Source of the DNA: Cyanobium sp. M55B138
Lineage (GTDB): Bacteria > Cyanobacteriota > Cyanobacteriia > PCC-6307 > Cyanobiaceae
NCBI GenBank assembly: GCA_018400215.1
Contig: JAGYNF010000029.1
Coordinates: 1 to 11,597 of the forward strand
Length of the DNA stretch: 11,597 nucleotides
Reading direction: 5' to 3'
Below, in pieces: positions 1 through 4,988 of this stretch (its first letter is position 1; every line of letters starts with the position of its first letter). The translations under genes and the position numbers were made by a program. Under the pieces are notes generated by a model. It made no database searches and was not told the origin of the DNA. It saw only the letters and a list, made by a program, of their open reading frames with translations.

Positions 1-261
1 GGGGCTCATCAGCAGCACCCGCCGCCGCGGCAGCACCGGGATCGCCTCCACCGCCGCATACACCGGCTCGGGTTTGAGCACCATGCCGGCGCCGCCGCCG
101 TAGGGCTCGTCGTCGACCTTGCGGTAGTTGTCGGTGGCGAAGTCGCGCGGGTTGTGGGTGTGCAGGGCGGCGATGCCGGCGGCAAAGGCGCGGCCGATCA
201 CGCCCAGGCCCAGCAGGGGCGCGAAGGCTTCGGGGGCCAGGCTCACCACGTCAAGTCTCAT
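1..261 (-). CDS. trmD: tRNA (guanine-N1-)-methyltransferase TrmD, N-terminal part, cut by window edge
   Basis: This is the first 87 codons of TrmD; the gene continues beyond the left edge. TrmD is the SPOUT-class, SAM-dependent enzyme that methylates N1 of G37 next to the anticodon and so prevents +1 frameshifting. The start is the ATG at 261-259. The protein opens MRLDVVSLAPEAF, the usual TrmD N-terminus, and residues 50-60 read DDEPYGGGAGM, the family's substrate-binding signature, followed by VLKPEPVYAAVEAI. The SPOUT trefoil knot lies beyond the edge and cannot be checked. The lyase gene ends only 16 nt upstream on the same strand, so the two are probably co-transcribed. No clear Shine-Dalgarno is visible. 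In many bacteria trmD follows rpsP and rimM; here it follows era and the lyase. Confidence 0.96.
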   Translation of the reverse strand, partial: MRLDVVSLAPEAFAPLLGLGVIGRAFAAGIAALHTHNPRDFATDNYRKVDDEPYGGGAGMVLKPEPVYAAVEAIPVLPRRRVLLMSP

Positions 262-277
262 CACAGAGGGAGGCGCA

Positions 278-814
278 TCAGCTTGCGGGCCGGCTCACCC
301 GCCGGATCTCCGAGCTGAAACTGGCCCGCCCCGGGCTGCCGTCGGCGTGGTTTTCCACGGTGGAGCGCAGCCGCAGGTTGGGCTTGGTGAACCAGATGCG
401 CTCGCGCAGCTCGCTGCCGTTGCTGGCCACCACCAGCTCCAGGCTGCCGTCGGGCCAGAGCTGCCAGCTGCCCCGCTGCTCCCCCACCTGGAAGCTGCCG
501 TTGGCAGCGAACAGCAGCCGGCGGGCGGGCTCCCCCTTGGGGCCCACGCTGAGGCCACCGGGGGAATCGACCGGACATTCGGCGCCGTCGGGCTCCAGGT
601 AGGCCACCACCAGCTCGCCCCGCTCGCTGTTGTGCCACTCATCACCCTCGGCCACCACCGCGGCCACCACTGCGGCCTCAGCCAGGGCAAAGCGGCTGCG
701 CAGGGCCATCCATTCACCGGCGCAGAAGCGCAGGAAGGAGCTGATCTCCTGGGGGGGGAAGGTGGCGGGCCCCTCGGCTGGCGGACCGGGGGGCTGGTTG
801 CTGGGGTCGGTCAT
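278..814 (-). CDS. Phycobiliprotein lyase-like protein, CpcS/CpeS (S-type) family
   Basis: A 178-residue protein resembling S-type bilin lyases, lipocalin-like beta barrels that attach phycocyanobilin or related bilins to cysteines of phycobiliproteins. Family features are the N-terminal helix segment ISSFLRFCAGEWMALRSR (about residues 24-41), which matches the FFxxSAGxWxSxRS pattern of these lyases, and the C-terminal stretch ERIWFTKPNLRLRSTV followed by ASFSSEIRRV (about 138-174), which matches the ERxWFxxPNLRLR...ASFxSEIRR core. The middle is shorter and more divergent, so the substrate (which bilin, which subunit) cannot be assigned; it could also be a bilin-binding relative without lyase activity. 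The start is the ATG at 814-812, with a weak GAGAG eight bases upstream. No other phycobilisome gene is in the window. It sits between era and trmD, 16 nt before trmD. Confidence 0.8.
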   Translation of the reverse strand: MTDPSNQPPGPPAEGPATFPPQEISSFLRFCAGEWMALRSRFALAEAAVVAAVVAEGDEWHNSERGELVVAYLEPDGAECPVDSPGGLSVGPKGEPARRLLFAANGSFQVGEQRGSWQLWPDGSLELVVASNGSELRERIWFTKPNLRLRSTVENHADGSPGRASFSSEIRRVSRPAS

Positions 815-826
815 GGCGCGATTCTC

Positions 827-960
827 TCAGCCGCCTGGCCCGGGGCTGCCCACCCAGATCACCGGGCCTGGGCCACCAGCAGGCGATCAAAGGGATCGCG
901 ATGGATCCAGGGCAGGTGCTGCACCGCCAGACAGTGCGCCGCATCGATGGTCTGCTTCCC
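827..960 (-). pseudogene. Relic of a PIN-domain (VapC-type) toxin, C-terminal part only
   Basis: Directly after the era stop codon, and in the same frame, 33 codons are open before a TGA at 861-859. They include LPWIHRDPFDRLLVAQAR, which closely matches the C-terminal motif of VapC-type PIN ribonucleases (LPxxHRDPFDRxLxAQA, carrying the third acidic metal ligand). In intact toxins about 20 more residues follow and often end in a VxVIW-like strand. Here the next frame, from 862 to 827, reads VIWVGSPGPGG and then stops, as if the segment between were deleted. There is no start codon and no N-terminal half, because era occupies that place, so the toxin cannot be functional. No VapB-like antitoxin gene is seen. 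The PIN assignment rests on the short motif; the VIW tail is inference. Confidence 0.6.
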
Positions 961-2031
961 TCAGTCCCCCCGGTAGCCCAGTTCGGCCAGCCGGGCGGCG
1001 CTGCGGCGCCAGCCGGGCACCACCTTCACAAACAACTCCAGATACACCGGCCCGCTGAACACCTTCTCCATCTGCAGCCGGGCCCCCTGGCCGATGGTCT
1101 TGAGCATGCGGCCGCCCTTGCCGATCAGGATGCCCTTCTGGCTGTCGCGCTCCACCAGCACCGTGGCCAGCACCGCGGTGCGCGGTCCGTCGTCCACCAC
1201 CCGGTCGATGCTCACCGCCACCGAGTGGGGCACCTCTTCACGGGTGTGGCTGAGCACCTGCTCACGGATCAGCTCGGCCATCAGCAGCTGTTCGGGCTGG
1301 TCGCTCACCGCGTCGGCGGGGTAGAGCTGGGGCCCTTCCGGTAGCTCGGCGGCCAGGGCCGCCACCAGGGCGTCGCTGCCCGCACCGGTGAGGGCGCTCA
1401 CCGGGTGCAGGGGCCAGGCCAGGGCGGGTTGTTCGTTGGCGGTGGGTGTGGCGAAGTCACCCCGACCCTCCAGCAGTTGGCGGTAGCTGGCGGCCAGGGC
1501 CTCGGCCTCGGCCGGATCCACCAGGTCGTGCTTGTTGAGGGCCACATGCACCGGCGCGCGGCAGTGGCGCAGCAGGTCCACGATGAAGCCGTCGCCGCGG
1601 CCCGCCGGCTGGCTGCCATCCACCAGCAGCAGCACCACATCCACATCGCCGATGGTGCTCTTCGCGGTCTTCACCAGCCGCTCCCCCAGCAGGTGGTGGG
1701 GCTTGTGGATGCCGGGCGTATCGAGCAGCACCAGCTGGGCACTGGCGGTGGTGAGGATCGCCCGCAGCCGGTTGCGGGTGGTTTGGGCCACCGGCGAGGT
1801 GATCGCCACCTTCTGGCCCACCAGCTGGTTGAGCAGGGTGGATTTGCCCACGTTGGGCCGGCCGATCAGGGCCACAAAGCCGGAGCGGAAGCCACGGCCG
1901 GGCTCGGTGCGGTTCGGGTCCGTGCTGCCCGCCAGCATCCGGGCGGATTCAGCCGGATCGGGAATGGGCAGCAGCACCCCCTCCTCCTGGCTGCCGTCGG
2001 GATCGCCTGGGCGGTTGCGCGTGGATGTCAT
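961..2031 (-). CDS. era: GTPase Era
   Basis: Era is an essential GTPase that binds the 3' end of 16S rRNA and assists late 30S assembly at the inner face of the membrane. With the ATG at 2031 the protein is 356 residues. G1 GRPNVGKS is at 57-64, QTTRNR at 83-88 covers the switch I region, G3 DTPG at 104-107, G4 NKHD at 166-169 and G5 VSALTG at 211-216. The KH domain has IGKGG at 303-307 and the usual C-terminus ends LAELGYRGD. Era is normally about 300 residues, so the N-terminus is long and its start uncertain. GGAGG lies only one base before the ATG at 2031, whereas an in-frame GTG at 1977-1975 (residue 19) has AGGAGG five bases upstream and would suit better; an ATG at 1938 is also possible. 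It diverges from the unknown gene at 2101. Confidence 0.97.
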   Translation of the reverse strand: MTSTRNRPGDPDGSQEEGVLLPIPDPAESARMLAGSTDPNRTEPGRGFRSGFVALIGRPNVGKSTLLNQLVGQKVAITSPVAQTTRNRLRAILTTASAQLVLLDTPGIHKPHHLLGERLVKTAKSTIGDVDVVLLLVDGSQPAGRGDGFIVDLLRHCRAPVHVALNKHDLVDPAEAEALAASYRQLLEGRGDFATPTANEQPALAWPLHPVSALTGAGSDALVAALAAELPEGPQLYPADAVSDQPEQLLMAELIREQVLSHTREEVPHSVAVSIDRVVDDGPRTAVLATVLVERDSQKGILIGKGGRMLKTIGQGARLQMEKVFSGPVYLELFVKVVPGWRRSAARLAELGYRGD

Positions 2032-2052
2032 ACCTCCAACAGTGGCAGGCAG

Positions 2053-2064
2053 CGATCCGGATCG
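2053..2064. promoter_or_regulatory. 12-bp perfect palindrome in the era / unknown-gene divergent region
   Basis: CGATCCGGATCG is a perfect 12-bp palindrome between the divergent starts of era (2031) and the gene at 2101. It is the right size for a half-site pair of a dimeric regulator and could serve both directions. It may also be chance in GC-rich DNA. No convincing -10/-35 pair is seen on either strand of this 69-bp region. Confidence 0.25.
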
Positions 2065-2100
2065 GTTTCCATAGGCTCTTGCCGCTGTCGCCTGCGCGCC

Positions 2101-2625
2101 ATGACCACACCTCCCCTGGAACCCACCTTTCAACAGGCCATGGAGATCACGGCCCAGTGGCTCGCCCTCTGGGAGAACGGTGAACTCAGCGACGAAGTGC
2201 TGGCAGACCGGGTGGGGGAGCTGGTGGCCAGCCGGGATGGCGGTCGCGGCTTCTTTGTGGTGAGCCTGGTGGGCGATTGCCCGCTGATGGATCGTCTGCC
2301 CGAATCCCTGGTGTTGCAGCTGCGGGCCGTCGGGGATGGGGTGGTGGATCTCACGGCCCGCAACCTGGCCATGAGCACCGCCATGGCCCTGCAGCATGGG
2401 CGCAGCGGCGATGCCCAACAGCGGGCCGGGTCTGAGCGGGTGCGGGGGCGCTGCACCGAGCTGTTGCGGCTGCTGGAGCCCATGGCGGTGAAGCAGCGGC
2501 TGGAAACCCTGTTGCAGGCAGCCCGCGATGGTGCTGGCGACGACGTGGCCTTCCTGGAGCGCTGGGGCTATGACGCCGACCAGCGCCAGGCGATCGCGGC
2601 GGCCATTGAGGCGGTGGCGGAGTAG
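2101..2625 (+). CDS. Conserved-looking cyanobacterial protein of unknown function
   Basis: A 174-residue soluble protein that I cannot assign to a named family. It has no signal peptide or membrane segment. Predicted structure by eye is mostly helical: an N-terminal helix (FQQAMEITAQWLALWENGEL), a short hydrophobic strand-like patch GFFVVSLVGDCPLMD at about 50-64, helices through the middle (LVLQLRAVGDGVVDLTARNLAMSTAMAL), and an acidic, Leu-rich C-terminal half. I recall similar proteins in marine Synechococcus, but no function is known to me. The ATG at 2101 opens directly onto a coding-like sequence; an ATG 13 codons later (AMEITA) is an alternative. No Shine-Dalgarno is visible. It diverges from era and is the only plus-strand gene in the left half, so it is probably transcribed alone. 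Confidence 0.85.
   Translation: MTTPPLEPTFQQAMEITAQWLALWENGELSDEVLADRVGELVASRDGGRGFFVVSLVGDCPLMDRLPESLVLQLRAVGDGVVDLTARNLAMSTAMALQHGRSGDAQQRAGSERVRGRCTELLRLLEPMAVKQRLETLLQAARDGAGDDVAFLERWGYDADQRQAIAAAIEAVAE
2590..2597. repeat. HIP1 octamer GCGATCGC
   Basis: Perfect copy of the cyanobacterial highly iterated palindrome, inside the 3' end of the unknown gene. One of five in the window. Confidence 0.9.
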
Positions 2626-2630
2626 CTGCG

Positions 2631-2664
2631 GCCCAACCCCAACACAAAGGGCCCAACCCCAACA
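2631..2664. repeat. Short tandem duplication, 20-bp period
   Basis: GCCCAACCCCAACA occurs at 2631-2644 and again at 2651-2664, a 20-bp period with the intervening CAAAGG partly repeated. It lies just after the stop codon of the unknown gene and abuts the terminator of the Bax-inhibitor gene. It looks like replication slippage; a regulatory role is not indicated. Confidence 0.8.
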
Positions 2665-2694
2665 AAAAAGACCTGCCGGGATGCGGCAGGTCTT
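2664..2694 (-). terminator. Intrinsic terminator of the Bax-inhibitor-1-family gene
   Basis: Read on the minus strand, AAGACCTGCC (2694-2685) pairs perfectly over 10 bp with GGCAGGTCTT (2677-2668) around a 7-base loop, and is followed by a run of T (the A-run at 2664-2669 on the plus strand). This is a classic rho-independent terminator 25 nt past the stop of the gene ending at 2720. On the plus strand the stem lacks a T-run, so it may only weakly stop the convergent gene. Confidence 0.8.
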
Positions 2695-2719
2695 CGAAGC
2701 AAGAGCTCCTGGGCTCGGT

Positions 2720-3457
2720 TCAATCGCGGCGGCCGCCGCCCTGCAGGGCAATGATCAGCCGCAGGATGAAGATGAACAGGTTGATGTAGGTGAGGTACAT
2801 CCCCAGGGCGCCGGCCAGGTACTGGTCGTCGTTGTAGGTGCGGGGCATCGTGTAGAAGTCCACAAATGCTGCCCCCACGAACAGCACGGTGCCGAAGCCG
2901 GCGATCAGCAGCTCGAAGGTGCCGCCACTGAACACGCCAGGGGCAAAGATGCTGCCTACGATCTGCACCACCATGGCGATGATCAGGCCGAGGATGCCCA
3001 GGCCCACAACGCCACTGAGGGCCTGACCCACGTTGTCGCTCATGCGACGGCCCATCACCGAAGCGGCCACGAAGGTGACACCGGTGGCCAGGGTGGCAGT
3101 GCCAATGGCCCCCACGCCGGCGGCGCTCACGGCGTAGGCCACGATGCCGCTGAGGGTGAAGCCGGTGATCAGGCTGTAGGCCGCCAGCAGGGGCAGGGCC
3201 GTGCTGTTGTTGGCCTTCATGGCCACGTTCTGGGCCACAAAGAACAGGATGAAGTTGCCGATCAGCGCCACCCAGAACAGGGGCATGAAGCTGGCCGGGC
3301 TGCTGGCCATCAGGGCCAGGCCCCCCATCACACCGGCGGCCGTGAGCACCATGCCACCGCCCACGTAGGGCAGGGCCTTGTTGACCACATTGGGCCCCAC
3401 CAGGGCGCTGGATTGCGCCTCGCGGATGGCCTCTTGGAAATTGCTGCTGGCCGGCAT
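2720..3457 (-). CDS. Bax inhibitor-1 family membrane protein (YccA/YbhL/TMBIM-like)
   Basis: A 245-residue, strongly hydrophobic protein with about seven membrane segments, the Bax-inhibitor-1 (UPF0005) topology. The first segments are at roughly 31-51 (YVGGGMVLTAAGVMGGLALM) and 57-76 (FMPLFWVALIGNFILFFVAQ), and the C-terminal signature region reads GAAFVDFYTMPRTY followed by LGMYLTYINLFIFILRLI. Family members are inner-membrane proteins; eukaryotic and Bacillus homologues conduct a pH-gated calcium leak, and E. coli YccA interacts with the FtsH protease. The Asp found in LYLDxxNLF of calcium-leak members is Thr here, while an Asp (VDFYT) is present near the first acidic position, so the protein resembles the YccA side of the family. 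That comparison is from memory. The start is the ATG at 3457; no Shine-Dalgarno is seen. It has its own terminator and is probably monocistronic. Confidence 0.92.
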   Translation of the reverse strand: MPASSNFQEAIREAQSSALVGPNVVNKALPYVGGGMVLTAAGVMGGLALMASSPASFMPLFWVALIGNFILFFVAQNVAMKANNSTALPLLAAYSLITGFTLSGIVAYAVSAAGVGAIGTATLATGVTFVAASVMGRRMSDNVGQALSGVVGLGILGLIIAMVVQIVGSIFAPGVFSGGTFELLIAGFGTVLFVGAAFVDFYTMPRTYNDDQYLAGALGMYLTYINLFIFILRLIIALQGGGRRD

Positions 3458-3529
3458 GGCGCACCAGAACTGCGAACTGGCGTCATTCTGGCAGGGTGTT
3501 CAAGGCCAACAGCGCCCAGCAGCTGAATC

Positions 3530-3547
3530 AGGGGGTACGGATCCCCT
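3530..3547 (-). terminator. Possible hairpin terminator after the phoH-like gene
   Basis: AGGGGGT (3530-3536) can pair with ATCCCCT (3541-3547), a 7-bp stem with one G-T pair and a 4-base loop, 22 nt past the PhoH stop. No T-run follows on the minus strand, so termination is uncertain; it may protect a 3' end or be chance. Confidence 0.3.
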
Positions 3548-3569
3548 CCTGCATTCACGCCAGGGCTGC

Positions 3570-4547
3570 TCAGCGTTTGCGCTGGTCGCGCTCGGCGTAG
3601 GCGGTGACCAGGCGCTGCACGAGGGGATGGCGCACCACATCGGCGGCGTAGAGATGGCAGATCGCCACCCCCTCCACCCCCTCGAGCACCTGGGCGGCCT
3701 CGGTGAGTCCGCTCAGGACCCCAGCCGGCAGGTCCACCTGGGTGGGGTCGCCCGTGACCACCATGCGCGATTTTTCGCCCAGCCGGGTGAGCACCATGCG
3801 CATCTGGGCGGCGGTGGTGTTCTGGGCCTCATCGAGGATCACAAAGGCATCGGCCAGGGTGCGCCCCCGCATGTAGGCCAGGGGCGCCACTTCGATCACG
3901 CCCTTCTCGAGCAGGGCGGCGGTGCGCTCCGCCCCCAGCAGCGCATGCAGGGCGTCGTAGAGGGGGCGCAGGTAGGGGTCGACCTTCTGTTGCAGATCGC
4001 CTGGCAGGAAGCCGAGGCGCTCGCCCGCCTCCACCGCCGGTCGGGTGAGGATCAGGCGCTCCACCTTGCGTTCCTGCAGCATGCGCACGGCCAGCACGGT
4101 GGCCAGAAACGTCTTGCCGGTGCCGGCGGGCCCGAGGGCCAGGGTGAGGTCGTGGCGCTCCATCGCCTGCACGTAGGCCTTCTGGCGCAGGGTGCGGGGC
4201 CTCAGCAGCTTGCCGCTCTGGCTGCGGGCGAGCACCTGGCCGCCCAGCTGGCGGTGCTCCTCGCCCCGACCGCTGTCGAGGGCGTGCAGGGCGGTGTTGA
4301 GATCCACCTGACCCACGGCCTGACCCTCCTGCCAGAAGGGCCGCAACAGCTCGATCAAGGCGGTGACCCGCTCCAGCTGGTCGGGGCGAGCGCGCACGCA
4401 AAGATCCAAACCCCGCAGCACGATGGCGCTGCCGGTGAGGGCCTCCAGGCGTCGCAAGGTCGCTTCCCCCTCCCCGGCTAGGGCCAGGGCCGCGCCAGGG
4501 GAGGGGAGACGCAGGGTGGCGGCGGAGAGCCCATCGGGCTCCTCCAT
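3570..4547 (-). CDS. PhoH-like P-loop ATPase (PhoH/PhoL/YbeZ family)
   Basis: A 325-residue cytoplasmic ATPase of the PhoH family. An N-terminal region of about 110 residues, including a small alpha/beta fold typical of the PhoL/YbeZ type, precedes the helicase-superfamily-1-like ATPase core. Numbered from the ATG at 4547, Walker A GPAGTGKT is at 139-146, Walker B/DEAQ box VILDEAQN at 236-243, and TGDPTQVDLP (265-274) is the sensor motif. Family members act with the endoribonuclease YbeY in rRNA maturation and RNA handling; no ybeY is in the window. The start could also be a TTG at 4562 that overlaps the rpsP stop (TTGA); I prefer the ATG 15 bases later, which has AGG four bases upstream. It lies 11 nt after rpsP on the same strand and is almost certainly co-transcribed with ffh-rpsP. 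Confidence 0.95.
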   Translation of the reverse strand: MEEPDGLSAATLRLPSPGAALALAGEGEATLRRLEALTGSAIVLRGLDLCVRARPDQLERVTALIELLRPFWQEGQAVGQVDLNTALHALDSGRGEEHRQLGGQVLARSQSGKLLRPRTLRQKAYVQAMERHDLTLALGPAGTGKTFLATVLAVRMLQERKVERLILTRPAVEAGERLGFLPGDLQQKVDPYLRPLYDALHALLGAERTAALLEKGVIEVAPLAYMRGRTLADAFVILDEAQNTTAAQMRMVLTRLGEKSRMVVTGDPTQVDLPAGVLSGLTEAAQVLEGVEGVAICHLYAADVVRHPLVQRLVTAYAERDQRKR

Positions 4548-4558
4548 GGGGCCTGGAC

Positions 4559-4939
4559 TCAAGCCTCAGTGCTCTCTGGGGCGGCAGCTTCCGCTGCTTT
4601 GGCTTCTGCAGCGGCCTTGGCCTCGGCGGCAGCCTTCTTGGCGGCGGCTTCGCGGGCAGCAGCCTGCTTCTTCTGGCCGGTGACCACCGAGGGGCGCACG
4701 CTCTTTTCAACCAGGCCACCGCGCTCGAGCAGGGTGAGCACGGTGTCCGTGGGTTGGGCACCCTGGGCGAGCCTGGTGCGGATGGCCTCGGTGTCGAGAC
4801 GGGTTTCCTTGGTGCGGGGGTTGTAGAAGCCCAGCTCTTCGAGCGGACGACCGTCGCGGCGGGAGGTGCTATTGACGGCCACGAGGCGGAAACTCGCTTC
4901 CCGCTTCTTGCCAAACCGCTTCAGGCGGAGCTTGATCAT
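4559..4939 (-). CDS. rpsP: 30S ribosomal protein S16
   Basis: S16 is an early 30S assembly protein that stabilises the 5' domain of 16S rRNA. The protein begins [20 protein letters not shown], with [12 protein letters not shown] at 34-45 and the usual core running to about residue 85. Its 126 residues exceed the bacterial norm of about 80-90 because of a C-terminal tail from about residue 90, made almost only of Ala, Lys and Glu, likely a solvent-exposed charged helix. Such tails are familiar in picocyanobacterial S16. The start is the ATG at 4939. The 49-bp gap to ffh contains a near-palindrome GGCTTAGCC (4943-4951, plus strand) just before the start; no strong Shine-Dalgarno is present. It is flanked by ffh upstream and phoH-like downstream on the same strand. 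Confidence 0.98.
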   Translation of the reverse strand: MIKLRLKRFGKKREASFRLVAVNSTSRRDGRPLEELGFYNPRTKETRLDTEAIRTRLAQGAQPTDTVLTLLERGGLVEKSVRPSVVTGQKKQAAAREAAAKKAAAEAKAAAEAKAAEAAAPESTEA

Positions 4940-4988
4940 CGTGGCTTAGCCGCTAGGTGTCCAAAGATCCAGTGTAGCTCCTGGGGGC

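Noticed and set aside
128..976. Open plus-strand frame of 282 codons opposite the lyase and trmD start
   Set aside because: Composition is that of a GC-rich antisense shadow, and the minus strand holds two clear genes.
2032..2751. Extension of the era frame upstream by 240 codons
   Set aside because: It has no family similarity, overlaps the plus-strand unknown gene and the terminator, and an Era start is available at or after 2031.
2720..3457. Loss of the LYLD aspartate in the Bax-inhibitor protein as a novel feature
   Set aside because: As I recall, E. coli YccA also lacks this Asp, so it probably marks a known subfamily rather than something new.
2528..3526. Plus-strand frame of 332 codons, His/Gly/Gln-rich, opposite the Bax-inhibitor gene
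   Set aside because: The His/Gln-rich composition is typical of the antisense of a hydrophobic GC-rich gene; no start signal.
3328..3558. Minus-strand frame of 76 codons starting ahead of the Bax-inhibitor gene
   Set aside because: It overlaps that gene in another frame, and the nearby AGGAGG (near 3550) is not followed by a start codon at a useful distance.
3378..4481. Plus-strand frame of 367 codons opposite phoH
   Set aside because: Antisense shadow: the minus strand encodes an intact PhoH ATPase with all motifs.
4940..4988. Internal promoter for rpsP (TACACT on the minus strand)
   Set aside because: No -35 at a suitable distance, and the gap is short enough for co-transcription with ffh.
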